Shown here piece by piece: positions 17,903 through 28,300 of a stretch of DNA of 64,000 nt. A program made the translations under genes and the position numbers. Location of the stretch: assembly GCF_042427745.1 (NCBI RefSeq), contig NZ_JBHMFA010000034.1. One strand, written 5' to 3'. Each line of letters begins with the position of its first letter. The first letter of the stretch is position 1. This stretch comes from Algibacter miyuki. Its GTDB lineage: Bacteria; Bacteroidota; Bacteroidia; Flavobacteriales; Flavobacteriaceae. The notes under the pieces were generated by a model. The model was not told where the DNA came from and ran no database searches. It worked only from the letters and a program-made list of their open reading frames with translations.

Positions 17903-20644
17903 TTATAAATACTTCATTTCAATAATATAATTTCCTGAACTAAACGAACCTATATTTGTAAATTGAGAGGACAAATCTAGATTGTTTAATGCTTCCCCAT
18001 TAATAGTAATAGAAACTTCTTTTCCATAGTTAGGAACATATACATCCCCTGTAGAATTCTTCGGAATCTGAATTTCCCATGAAAAGATTCCTGCTTTATT
18101 TTTCCAAGCACTTTTAATAACACCGTACCTAGACTCATACGATGCTTGAGCGTGTTCCATTTGTTGTGTTAAATAAGGTTTGAAAATCACCTTTTTAAAT
18201 CCAGGCTCATTTTCATCTGGATTAATTCCTGCTATACCCGAATAAAACCATGAGTCAAATCCACCTTGCATAGGATGACTATGACTCCTTAACATCAATT
18301 TATCATATTCTTCAGGATTCGTGTTAACGGGTAAAATTTCCCATAATGTAGTAGCATCATAATACGCCCACATCGCTTCAAAACTATGATTCCCTTTTTT
18401 AGTAAGTAGTTGGTAAGCCTTATCCTCGTAACCATTTTCACTTAATGCTTGAAAAACTCTAGAAACACCGAAAATTCCTGTACTTAAAAACCCATTGTGA
18501 TTTGCGTTACTATCTTCCACTATAGCTTTTGCTACTTTGGTTTTATACGCTTCGGGTGTAATTCCTATTTCTAACGCCATACTATTAGCGGTTTGGCTGC
18601 CATAAGTTCCTTTTTGTTTATCTAAAAAAGCATTATTAAAACTAGCTTTTAGTTGATTTTCTAATAGCTCATACTTTTTTTCATCGTCTTTATAACCAAG
18701 TACTTTTGCTGTTTTTCTTAAAATAGAAACATCTAAAATGTGATAAGCCGTAGAACTCACTGGTACCGGACACTCAATACTAGCGTTTCCATCTGGCGGG
18801 CACCAATCTCCTAAACCATGCACTATTACACCGTTTTCTTTTTTAGAACCTACATAATCAACCCAAGTAGTCATATCCTTATAAAACGCTTCTAAAATAC
18901 TTTTATCGCCGTAATACGTATAAATATACCATGGCAACTGCACTACAGCAGTTCCCCAGTCTGGAGAAGCTGTACCACTAGTACGTCTTCCTGGAGCAAT
19001 CATAGTTGTTATGCCTTTGGGCTTTGTAATAATACTGCGGTCGTGAAAGTTTCTTCCAAAATAAAGTTCTTTTTTTTCATTTCTCCCAGAAGACCGCATA
19101 TCGTAAACGTATTTAGTCAAAAACTGATGCGCGTCTAAATTATGAATTAACGTTTTGGCAACAGCATGTGAATCTCCTGTCCATCCACATTTTTCACGAT
19201 GCGGACAATCTGTTGGAATGCCCTGCATATTGCCTTTTAGAGTCCAAAGTGTTAATTGATGTAATTTATTAATATGAGGTTCTGATGAATTAAAACTTCC
19301 TGTTTTTTCCATAGCAGAATACACGATCATCCCTGTTAATAAATCCTTAGATGGTTTACTAGTTAATCCTGACACTTCTGCATATCTAAAACCATGATAA
19401 GTAAAGCGTGGCTCCCAGATTTCAACCCCTTCTCCCTTACAAATATACTTTTCGGTTTGTATATTTTTAGTAGCCTTAATCCCCGTTGACCTAAAATCTA
19501 ATTCGCCATCCTTCCCCATTTCTTCAGAAAAACGAATTGTGATTTCCTGTCCTTTTTCACCTTCAACTTGCAGTTTGACCCATCCTGTAATATTTTGTCC
19601 AAAATCATAAATATAATTTCCATACTTAGCTGACGCTATTTTTACTGGCATGATACTATCCATAACTTGTATGGGTTCTGCAAACTGCTCTAATACTTTA
19701 TTAGGGTGTTTTTCTGCTAGCGTTGCATTTTGCCATTGGGCATTATTTTCAAGACTTGATGACCAATTGGCAACTTCCTTTCGGGCATCATAATACTCGC
19801 CTGTATAAATATTGGTATATGTAATTGGCCCTGCCGTCCATTGCCAAGACGTATCGGTACTTATAGTTTTCTTGCGTCCATCTTTATAAGTTATTTGTAA
19901 CTGCCCCATAACAATAGGTTGACCATAAATCATGGATTTGCCCCAAACCACATTTTGATTATACCAACCATTACCAAGCATAACACCTAATACGTTTTCA
20001 GCTTTTAATTGTTCCATAGGAATATCGTAAGCTGTATAAAACATATAATCGTTAAAATTTGTTTGAGCGGGATCTAATACATTTTCACCTATTCTTTTTC
20101 CATTAATATAAGCTTCATAAAAACTAGGTGCCGCGATATAAAAGCTTACAAAATCGATTTTTTCAGTGTCCTTAATACTGAAGTTTTTTCTAAATAAAGG
20201 CAAAGGGTCTTCAGGTTTATAACTATAAGTAATCCATTTACCCGACCAATCTTCTGGATATTTTAATGGCGCTATTAGTTTTTTGGGGGTACTCCATTTT
20301 GATTCATTATTGTTTTCGTCCCATACCTTAACCTTAGAATAATAAACCTGTCCTCCTTTTAATGCTTCGCCTAAGTAAGGACTAAAAGATTGTAATTTAC
20401 TCTCTACTTTACCTGAATCCCAAATAATATTACTATTAGTACTATCATTTTTATTACCCGCGTAAACCTTAATTTGATAGGCTGTTTGCTCCTTGATTTC
20501 TTCAGTTTCAATTTTCCAACTAAAAGTCAGAGCATTATTAGCAAGTGTGTTTAATTCTGAATTATGAGCAATTCTATATTCAACCGTTTTTTGACAGCTA
20601 AAAAGAATTGAAAACATAAATAAAACAAAAGCGTGTCTCATCAT
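17903..20644 (-). CDS. GH78 alpha-L-rhamnosidase-like lipoprotein, 913 aa
   Basis: Expected to remove terminal alpha-L-rhamnose or a similar sugar from imported or surface-bound oligosaccharides. A lipoprotein signal (Cys17, 'LFSCQKT') anchors it to a membrane. Order of domains: fibronectin-like and lectin-like beta-sandwiches (about 25-320), then the alpha/alpha6 barrel with the GH78 signature 'TDCPHREKCGWTGDSH' (about 474-489) and the distal catalytic Glu in 'DATTLWEILPVN' (about 760), then a C-terminal beta-sandwich ('VYVPNYGKEVSITING'). First gene of the arabinose operon, with a regulatory motif 56 bp upstream. Because only arabinose genes follow it, an arabinopyranosidase-type activity is worth considering. 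Confidence 0.88.
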   Translation of the reverse strand: MMRHAFVLFMFSILFSCQKTVEYRIAHNSELNTLANNALTFSWKIETEEIKEQTAYQIKVYAGNKNDSTNSNIIWDSGKVESKLQSFSPYLGEALKGGQVYYSKVKVWDENNNESKWSTPKKLIAPLKYPEDWSGKWITYSYKPEDPLPLFRKNFSIKDTEKIDFVSFYIAAPSFYEAYINGKRIGENVLDPAQTNFNDYMFYTAYDIPMEQLKAENVLGVMLGNGWYNQNVVWGKSMIYGQPIVMGQLQITYKDGRKKTISTDTSWQWTAGPITYTNIYTGEYYDARKEVANWSSSLENNAQWQNATLAEKHPNKVLEQFAEPIQVMDSIMPVKIASAKYGNYIYDFGQNITGWVKLQVEGEKGQEITIRFSEEMGKDGELDFRSTGIKATKNIQTEKYICKGEGVEIWEPRFTYHGFRYAEVSGLTSKPSKDLLTGMIVYSAMEKTGSFNSSEPHINKLHQLTLWTLKGNMQGIPTDCPHREKCGWTGDSHAVAKTLIHNLDAHQFLTKYVYDMRSSGRNEKKELYFGRNFHDRSIITKPKGITTMIAPGRRTSGTASPDWGTAVVQLPWYIYTYYGDKSILEAFYKDMTTWVDYVGSKKENGVIVHGLGDWCPPDGNASIECPVPVSSTAYHILDVSILRKTAKVLGYKDDEKKYELLENQLKASFNNAFLDKQKGTYGSQTANSMALEIGITPEAYKTKVAKAIVEDSNANHNGFLSTGIFGVSRVFQALSENGYEDKAYQLLTKKGNHSFEAMWAYYDATTLWEILPVNTNPEEYDKLMLRSHSHPMQGGFDSWFYSGIAGINPDENEPGFKKVIFKPYLTQQMEHAQASYESRYGVIKSAWKNKAGIFSWEIQIPKNSTGDVYVPNYGKEVSITINGEALNNLDLSSQFTNIGSFSSGNYIIEMKYL

Positions 20645-20700
20645 TATTCTAGCAATTTTAATATTATCTGATAAAGGTTATTATTATTTTTTAAACATGT

Positions 20701-20716
20701 ATCCTGTATTATCCTT
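20701..20716 (-). promoter_or_regulatory. Putative regulon operator, GH78/ara operon
   Basis: Sense-strand reading AAGGATAATACAGGAT, 56 bp upstream of the GH78 start at 20644. The proximal half ACAGGAT is perfect, the distal half (AAGGAT) is one base off CAGGAT. The site touches a 9-bp inverted repeat (20714-20749). Confidence 0.6.
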
Positions 20717-20749
20717 GGCAACCTTAACTAATATATAGTAGTTGCCAAG
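20714..20749. repeat. Inverted repeat between two GH78 genes
   Basis: Perfect 9-bp arms, CTTGGCAAC (20714-20722) and GTTGCCAAG (20741-20749), with an 18-base AT-rich loop, starting 13 bp past the stop codon of the GH78 gene at 20762. It lacks a T-run, so it is a weak terminator or an RNA-processing hairpin at best, and it abuts the operator at 20701-20716. Confidence 0.5.
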
Positions 20750-20761
20750 TTATACCTATTA

Positions 20762-23524
20762 CTACATTTTAGTACTGAAAACATAATTCCCAGATCCAAT
20801 TTCAAGAACTGTTTCTTTACTATTAGATTTTAATATTTTAATTTCAGACAACTTTGAAATTGCTTTATTTCCTTCTTTAATATTGGACACATTTGAAGTT
20901 GAAATGTAGACTTTAGCTCTAGTATTTACAGGAATTTCAATATTCATTATTAACTTATTTCCTTTCCAGTTCCAAGCTGATGATATATGGCCATTTATAC
21001 TTTTATAACTTCCATTTATAAAATCCATCTCTTTGCTTATTGCTGGTTTTATAATGATGTTTCTATAACCAGAATCTTCTGTATCGATACCAGCAGCATG
21101 TAAAAACATCCACTCTGCTACCGAGCCAAAAGCATAATGACTAAAAGAATTCATTTTTCCATTCAAATCTGAATTCCCAGCTTCGTCTTTAGTATAACTA
21201 TTCCAGCGTTCCCATATGGATGTACTGCCATTTTCTACGGAATACCCCCAACTAGGATATTCGGTTTGTTTAAATAATTTGTAAGCCAGATCATCGTAAC
21301 CATATTGTGACAAAACAAGCATCACATGTTTTGTCCCCAAGAAACCTGTAGAAAACTTAAATCCATTTTTCTTTATTTTCTCAGCAAGTCTATCAGCTCC
21401 TTTTTGAGCTAGCTCTTCCGGGAATAAATCAAAATATAATGCAAATGCATAGGTAGTTTGTGTATCTTCTGAAGTATAACCCGTATCTAAAATGTACTTT
21501 TTAACAAATGCTTTTTTGATATTTTCGAAAAGTGTTTTATACTTTGCAGCATCCTCCTTTTTACCTAGAGCTTCTGCCATTTCAGCCATTAATTTAGCAT
21601 CAAAACCATAGAATGAAGCACCAACATAACCATGGCTAGTGGTTTCGTTTACAGACAGCCAGTCTCCCCAATTGTTTCCTCCTCCTGGGCGAATAAAATC
21701 GGTACTGGCATCAGCTTGAAATTCCATAAATTTCTCCATACCTTCATACATATATTCTAAAACACGGGTATCATTATATACTTTATACATATTGTATGGA
21801 ATAATTATACCTGCATCCATCCAAGCCGGAGAATATTGAGCTGGTCGCGAATACGGAAACGGTGCGAAATTAGGGTATGCTCCATACCAACGTTGAGCAT
21901 CATCAAGGTCTACTAAAAACTTGGTCATAAATGGAGCTACATCTGCATTATAAGTGGCAGAGCGCATATAAGTTTGTGCATCGCCTAACCAACCTAAACG
22001 TTCATCTCTTTGTGGACAGTCTGTAGGAATGTCAAAAAAGTTAGCACTTTGTGTGGTTTTTATGTTTTCATAAAGTTGGTTGTTCATCGCATTTGATGAA
22101 CTGAAGGTACTTGCATCATTCACTGTAGAACTTAGCACGATACCCGTTATGGCATCAAGATCTGGTTTCCCAGGAAAACCGGTTACCTCAACATATTGAA
22201 AACCGTGATAAGTGAATTTTGGTTGCCACACTTCAACACCATCACCCTTTAAAATATAAGTATCGGTTGCTCTTGCTAGTCTCAAGTTTTCAGTTTGAAT
22301 GTTACCATCTCTTTTTAAAATCTCCCCAAAACGCAACTGAATTTTAGTGCCTTTTGGTCCTTGAACTTTTAACTCGGCAATACCCGCTATATTCTTCCCC
22401 ATATCAAAAACATAAGTTCCAGGTTCTGGTTCTGTGATTTTTAGCGGACGAATACGTTCAGTGTTTTTCACTAAACCACCAGGATGCACTTGTAATTCTC
22501 CATTAGGATAAGTGTATACTTTTGGCTTTTTCCAAGATACATCATTATAGCCTGGAGCATCCCAACCTGTATTTTCCATAGTTGCATCATAAACTTCTCC
22601 CATTAAAATATCGGCCTCACGAATGGCGCCTTGGCTAGATTTCCAAGAGCTATCGGTAGCAATAATTTCAGTAGTACCATCATGATATTCCAAATGTATT
22701 TGTCCCATAAATGATGGATTTACGCCATAATATTCGCGTACTTTATCTAAGCGAACTAATAGGCCATAGCCTATATATCCGGCATACCATCCGTCTGCAA
22801 TAACAGCACCAATAACATTTTCTCCTTGGTTTATACTTTCGGTGATATCATACGTTTGGTAATATAAACGCTTGTTATAATCTGTCCACCCAGGTGCAAA
22901 ATAATCATCTCCAACTTTACTGCCATTTAATCTCAATTCATACAACCCTAATGCCGTTGTATAAGCCGTGGCTTTTTTCACCTTTTTTGCAGGTGTGAAT
23001 GATTTACGAAGGTATCTAGCTGGTGGCAAGTATAAACTATCGTATTTATCTGTTTTATCATAGCCAACATCATGACTAATAAAAAGCCCTTTCCAATTTG
23101 AAAACTTTAATAACCCCATAGACCAATGCGCTGTTTGGCTCCAGTTAGACTCGGCACTAGATTCGTCCCAAACTTTTACTTTCCAAAAATAAGTTCTATT
23201 TGAAGTAAGCGAAATACCGTTATATACAATTTGATTGGTATTATTAGAGGCCGTCTTTCCACTATCCCAAACATCGCCTTCATTTTTATCTAATGCTTTT
23301 TGCGAGGATGACACTAATATTCTATATGACGTTTGCGTTCTACCTCTTCCTTCGCCTGATAAAACCCAACTAAATCTAGGTTTTAAAACATCAATGCCTT
23401 TTGGGTTAACTTGATACTCCAACCGAAGCTCCTTAGCTGTAATCACTCTGCTGTTAACATCTTGAGCAAACAGGAAACTAGAAGATAAAAGTGTAATAAA
23501 TAAAGTTAAAAATTTCATTTTCAT
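20762..23524 (-). CDS. GH78 alpha-L-rhamnosidase-like enzyme, 920 aa
   Basis: Second full-length GH78. Signal peptide to about residue 20 ('SSSFLFAQD'). N-terminal fibronectin type III-like and lectin-like beta domains (about 25-390; 'RNYRLRLNG'-type segment 'LYELRLNGSKVGDDYFAPGWTDY') precede the alpha/alpha6 barrel with the textbook signature 'TDCPQRDERLGWLGDAQ' (about 499-515) and distal catalytic Glu in 'STSIWERWNSY' (about 735). A C-terminal beta-sandwich ends the protein. It differs from the neighbouring GH78 in its catalytic loop (DCPQRDERLGW against DCPHREKCGW), so the two probably act on different linkages. It appears to be its own unit, with a regulatory motif 111 bp upstream. Confidence 0.92.
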   Translation of the reverse strand: MKMKFLTLFITLLSSSFLFAQDVNSRVITAKELRLEYQVNPKGIDVLKPRFSWVLSGEGRGRTQTSYRILVSSSQKALDKNEGDVWDSGKTASNNTNQIVYNGISLTSNRTYFWKVKVWDESSAESNWSQTAHWSMGLLKFSNWKGLFISHDVGYDKTDKYDSLYLPPARYLRKSFTPAKKVKKATAYTTALGLYELRLNGSKVGDDYFAPGWTDYNKRLYYQTYDITESINQGENVIGAVIADGWYAGYIGYGLLVRLDKVREYYGVNPSFMGQIHLEYHDGTTEIIATDSSWKSSQGAIREADILMGEVYDATMENTGWDAPGYNDVSWKKPKVYTYPNGELQVHPGGLVKNTERIRPLKITEPEPGTYVFDMGKNIAGIAELKVQGPKGTKIQLRFGEILKRDGNIQTENLRLARATDTYILKGDGVEVWQPKFTYHGFQYVEVTGFPGKPDLDAITGIVLSSTVNDASTFSSSNAMNNQLYENIKTTQSANFFDIPTDCPQRDERLGWLGDAQTYMRSATYNADVAPFMTKFLVDLDDAQRWYGAYPNFAPFPYSRPAQYSPAWMDAGIIIPYNMYKVYNDTRVLEYMYEGMEKFMEFQADASTDFIRPGGGNNWGDWLSVNETTSHGYVGASFYGFDAKLMAEMAEALGKKEDAAKYKTLFENIKKAFVKKYILDTGYTSEDTQTTYAFALYFDLFPEELAQKGADRLAEKIKKNGFKFSTGFLGTKHVMLVLSQYGYDDLAYKLFKQTEYPSWGYSVENGSTSIWERWNSYTKDEAGNSDLNGKMNSFSHYAFGSVAEWMFLHAAGIDTEDSGYRNIIIKPAISKEMDFINGSYKSINGHISSAWNWKGNKLIMNIEIPVNTRAKVYISTSNVSNIKEGNKAISKLSEIKILKSNSKETVLEIGSGNYVFSTKM

Positions 23525-23635
23525 GGGTGTTATTTGTGTTTAAAAATTGATTGCTTACCTAAACAAGCATATTTTGCTCTATATTATTGAATTCCAATAA
23601 TTAAAGTAATATTAATCTAATTTCCGTAAAAAAGT

Positions 23636-23652
23636 ATCCTGTAAAAACCTGT
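23636..23652 (-). promoter_or_regulatory. Putative regulon operator, second GH78
   Basis: Sense-strand reading ACAGGTTTTTACAGGAT: two CAGG cores exactly 10 bases apart, one helical turn, both complete. It lies 111 bp upstream of the start at 23524. One of the best matches to the shared motif. Confidence 0.7.
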
Positions 23653-23755
23653 ATACTTTCACTTTTATTTATAAAAACTCCATGGATTATCATTATTAAA
23701 TGGGTACTTAGTGTTGAGTTATTTTCAAAAAAAAATATGTTATACTAAAAAGCAA

Positions 23756-23779
23756 AAAGGCTACTTTACAGTAGCCTTT
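23756..23779. terminator. Rho-independent terminator after SusD 2
   Basis: Perfect 10-bp stem AAAGGCTACT / AGTAGCCTTT with a 4-base loop; on the minus strand it is followed by a T-rich run. It lies 30 bp past the stop codon of SusD 2 and separates that unit from the GH78 promoter. Confidence 0.85.
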
Positions 23780-23808
23780 AGTGATTTAAAACATCTTAGA
23801 ATAAGACA

Positions 23809-25311
23809 TTACCAATCAGGATTATTTGTTAGTATATTGGGATTTGTTTGAACTTCCGCTATTGGTAGCGGCCATAAATTAAAGCCTGCTTTATATTCTG
23901 TATGTGTTGGCGAAAAAGTTATATTTTCAGCATGCTGAGATAAAGCCTCTTCAACCTTACCTAACCTTCTAATATCATATACTTCTTGGAATTCAAAGGA
24001 AAGTTCTCTATAACGTTCTTCGTAAACATATTCGGAAAACTCAGACTGTGTCATACCTACTAGGGCATCAGTAGCAATGGCTCTACGTCTTACTCTATTT
24101 AAAAACCCATAGGCTTTTTCTGTTGGTCCATTTAAGCTGTTTTCAATTTCAGCAGCCATTAACAGTGCGTCTGCATACCTGTAAATAATCATATCTGGAT
24201 CTCCATCACAACAGGACTGATCGAAATCAACATATTTATTTTGAAAAATCCCCCAACGCTCATCATACTCTTCACCTTTATAAGTGCGTATAACACCTGT
24301 ATTATCTTCATAAGAATACAACATGGTAACATCTCTTCGCTCGTCCGTTTCTTCAAAAGAATCATAAAACTCTTGGGTATATCCACCATGAAATTGCCCA
24401 ATTCCTAACGAAGGATCAAACCTGTTACTTGCTCCCCAAACATGACCAAAAGCGGTACCTTGATCTGCAGATACCTGTGTTTGTTGCATCGCGAATATGC
24501 GCTCATTATTATTATCAACTCGTATAGCGTCTTCATAACTACTTAAAAGGCTATACCCTTGAGGCGTATCTTCTAAATTAAGCACTTCTTGTAATTTGTT
24601 TTGAGCTAAGGCCATAGTTGTAGGATCTTGCAAAGGCAAGCCAGCCATTGTTAAATACACTTTTGCTAGTAAAAACTTAGCAGTAGCTTGAATAGGCCGT
24701 CCTATTTCTGTTTCGCCACGCTTAATACTAGGTAAACCTGTTTCAGCATCTTGTAAGTCTAAAATAATTTGTTCGTACACTTTAGCGATTGCTGTTCTTG
24801 GTAGTTGAGCTCCTACAACTGTAGTTGTAGGCTCTAAAGGCAGTGGTACATCTCCAAAAAGTTGCACTAGATTAAAAAAGGACCATGCCCTTAAAAATTT
24901 AGCTTCAGCAATTATTTCTTTACGCTTAATTTCTTCTGCTTCACTTTCAAATTCTCTTCCTTTTAGTTCGGACATAAGCACATTAGCCCTAAAAACACCT
25001 TGATATAACGGATTCCAAACACGTGGCAAAGAAACGGCATCACTTGCGCTTGTAGTATAGTTACCCCACATTCTTCTCCAAGGAACTCTGGCAATCATTT
25101 TTGGAGAAGGCATTACCGCTAAAGAGGCCAAACCAAAATCGAAAAGACTTACAGCTCTATTGTATGAATTATAAATCGAAGTTAATGCTACCTCTGCCTC
25201 ACCTACATTTTGATAAAAATTTGATGGGCTAATTTCTGAGTACACCTGTTCTTCTAAATCTGAACACGCTACAAGCCCGAAAAATAGAATTATATATTTT
25301 AATTTTTTCAT
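23809..25311 (-). CDS. SusD/RagB-like lipoprotein (pair 2)
   Basis: Surface glycan-binding partner of the SusC at 25340-28468. 500 residues with lipobox Cys16 ('GLVACSDLEEQ'). SusD markers: 'LRAWSFFNLVQLFGDVPLPLEPTT' near 140, 'AKFLLAKVYLTMAGLPLQ' near 210, 'YRYADALLMAAEIENSLNGPTE' near 375 and the ending 'NPNILTNNPDW'. It follows its SusC by 28 bp and is closed by a strong terminator. It resembles pair 3 more than pair 1 in the 'AKVYLTxAGLPL' segment. Confidence 0.95.
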   Translation of the reverse strand: MKKLKYIILFFGLVACSDLEEQVYSEISPSNFYQNVGEAEVALTSIYNSYNRAVSLFDFGLASLAVMPSPKMIARVPWRRMWGNYTTSASDAVSLPRVWNPLYQGVFRANVLMSELKGREFESEAEEIKRKEIIAEAKFLRAWSFFNLVQLFGDVPLPLEPTTTVVGAQLPRTAIAKVYEQIILDLQDAETGLPSIKRGETEIGRPIQATAKFLLAKVYLTMAGLPLQDPTTMALAQNKLQEVLNLEDTPQGYSLLSSYEDAIRVDNNNERIFAMQQTQVSADQGTAFGHVWGASNRFDPSLGIGQFHGGYTQEFYDSFEETDERRDVTMLYSYEDNTGVIRTYKGEEYDERWGIFQNKYVDFDQSCCDGDPDMIIYRYADALLMAAEIENSLNGPTEKAYGFLNRVRRRAIATDALVGMTQSEFSEYVYEERYRELSFEFQEVYDIRRLGKVEEALSQHAENITFSPTHTEYKAGFNLWPLPIAEVQTNPNILTNNPDW

Positions 25312-25339
25312 TATTATTTTATTTTAAATTAGACAATGA

Positions 25340-28300
25340 TTATAAACCAATATTAAGACCGATTGTGAAATTTTGAGCTCTAGGATAAGAACCAAAATCA
25401 ATACCTTGAGAAAGATTATTTCCACCACGTATATTAACCTCTGGATCAAATCCTGAGTAATCTGTAATAGTTATCAAGTTTGTGGCTGTAGCATAAACTC
25501 TTAAAGAATTTACACCTTTTATTTTTTCTGTTGGAATATTATATCCAAGACTTACATTTTTTAGTCTAATGTATGACCCATCTTCCACAATTGCAGAATT
25601 TGGTTGTAAATATTGATTACCAACACGGTCAACATACCTCGGGTTATTTGTAGGGTTTTCGGGAGTCCACCTGTTTTCGTACCAATCTTTAAAAACATTA
25701 TTTGCAGTTCTACCTGTGCTTAGAAAAAGGTTATTAATATTCATTAAATCATTACCTACTGAACCTTGAATAAATATGCCTAAAGTGAAATTTTTATACG
25801 AAAAATCGTTGTTCCAACCAAAAATATAATCTGGATTAGTATTTCCAATAATACTTCTATCTTGTGCGTTTATAACGCCGTCCGGAATTCCTTCTGGGCC
25901 AGATATATCTTGATACTTATATTGTCCTGGCTCTGGTGTTGTTCCAAAAATAGGCACTGTTGCGGCTCCACCACTGTCAAAATCACTTTCTTGAAGTAAA
26001 CCTATAACTTTATAACCATATAGTGCACCAAAAGTTTCTCCAACTCGCATAATATTGGATGGGTCGGTAACAATATTTGCTGCGGGTCCAGGTCCAAAAA
26101 TATCTGCATCTGTATCTCCTAAACTTAAAACAGTTGCTTTATTATTACTCCAATTAAAGTTACTATTCCATTTAAAATCTTTATTATCTACAACATAACC
26201 TCCAACTACAATTTCAATTCCTTTATTTTCAATACTTCCAGCATTTGCTGTAATAGAACCTAGTCCGGCAGATGTTGGTAGCGGAAAATTTAATAATAAA
26301 TCCTCCGTTGTTTTGTTGTAATAATCAAAAGATGCAGAAAATCTATTTTTCAAAACCCCTATATCTACCCCTACATTAAGTTGTTTTGTTTTTTCCCATT
26401 CTAAATTTGGATTCCCAATTCTTGTAGGAGCCAAACCTGAATATAGTACATCTCCATATACAGCATTAGCAGTACCTAAAAGTGTTAAAGATTGTAATGG
26501 TTGTATGGATTGCGAACCTGTTATACCATAACTTGCCCTAAATTTTAAATTGGACATGATATCGACATCTTCCAAAAACGCTTCATTTGACGCCGTCCAG
26601 CCAAAACCAACTGAAGGAAAATAACCCCATTTTCTATTTTCGGCAAAAACACTTGAGCCATCAGCGCGCCCTGTTAATGAAATGTAATATCTTTTATCAT
26701 AATTGTAATTTAATCTTGCATAGTAAGAAGACAATACCCTTTCAATTCTAGAACTTGTTGGTATAAAAGGAACCAAACCTAAACCGATATTGTCAGTTGC
26801 TAAAACATCTACCGGAAAACCATCTACAATAGTATTTAGCCGACGTGTATCATCAATTTGATAAGAATAACCAGCAGTTGCATCAATATTGCCTAAATTA
26901 AATGATTTATTATAAGACAAATAAGATTCAACTAAATAATTACTTGAAGAACTTACATTATAAACTGCTCTACTATCTCGTAACGAACCTATTCTTGTTG
27001 TTTTCGGAAAAAACAGTTCTCTTCTACTGTTCGAACTAGTAGTTCCTGTAGACAGATTAAAGGTTAAATTATCTGATATTTTATATCTTGATAGTATACT
27101 TATAATTAAGTTTTCGTTATAGGTTTCGTTACGGGTATCTGCCAATTCGACTAGTGGATCTGTAAAAAAATTGGTTGTTCCATCACCTTCATCTATATTA
27201 TCGCCAGGCGTTGCTGTAGGAGAGTTTTTGTAAGCTGAAAAAACTGCTCCCGAATTAATTATGGCTCCAGAACCTTCTCCTGATCTGTTATTTTTTGTAC
27301 GCACATAATTTACAGATGTACTTGTGGTTAACCTATCGGTAAGGGTATTATCGATATTCAATCTAATATTACCTCTAGAAAAATCAGTAAATTTAACAAC
27401 TCCTCCATTTTCTAAATAGTTAGCCGATAAGAAATATCTAGACTTGTCTCCACCTCCAGATAGCGTAAGCTGGTACCTATTTGTTACACCTGTTCTCAAA
27501 ATTCTATCCAACCAATCTGTAGTCGATGTGTTTTCTGGTAATGGTCTTGGGTCTCCATCAAAGGGTAGTTCTGCATCACCGTTTCTTAAGGCTACTTCAT
27601 TTCTCCATGCTGCATAAGTTGGACCATCTAAAACTTCGGGAAAATCTTGAATATTACTAAATCCAGTTTCAGCCGTAAAGTTAATTTGAGTTGCTTGCTG
27701 ATAGGCTCCCTTTTTTGTTGTTACAATGATTACTCCGTTAGCACCACGAGAGCCATATATGGCGGTTGATGATGCATCTTTGAGAATCTCAACAGATTCA
27801 ATCTCTGCTGGGTTTAAGAAACTTAAAATATTAGATGAAGTTTGGTTACCATCCCCAGCACCATTCGCACTTGCTTCAGACCCTGTAGGCATGGGATACC
27901 CATCAATGACTACCAGCGGAGAATTATCTCCCAAGATAGAATTATTTCCTCTAATCCTAATTGTAACCTCTCCTCCAGGCTCACTAGATGTATTCACGAT
28001 ATCTAATCCAGCAGTTCTACCTTGAAGTGCCATATCAAATGTAGGCACTGGCATTGAAGCAATATCTTCTCCTTTAACAGAACCTATAGAACCGACTAAA
28101 TCAGCCCTGCTTTGTGTTCCATAACCAACTACAACTACTTCATTAAGGCTCTGTGCATCTTCTTCCAAGGATAGGTTAATATTAGATTTTCCATTAACAG
28201 AGAACTCTTGGGTTTTAAAACCTACATAAGAAAATACTAATATTTGTTCTCCTTTTATCAATTTAATTTCAAAATTACCATCAAAATCTGTTACCGTTCC

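Larger units (their letters stand above)
23525..23808. other. Promoter region of GH78 and terminator of SusC/D 2
   Basis: Holds the operator at 23636-23652 and the terminator at 23756-23779; no gene seen. Confidence 0.6.
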
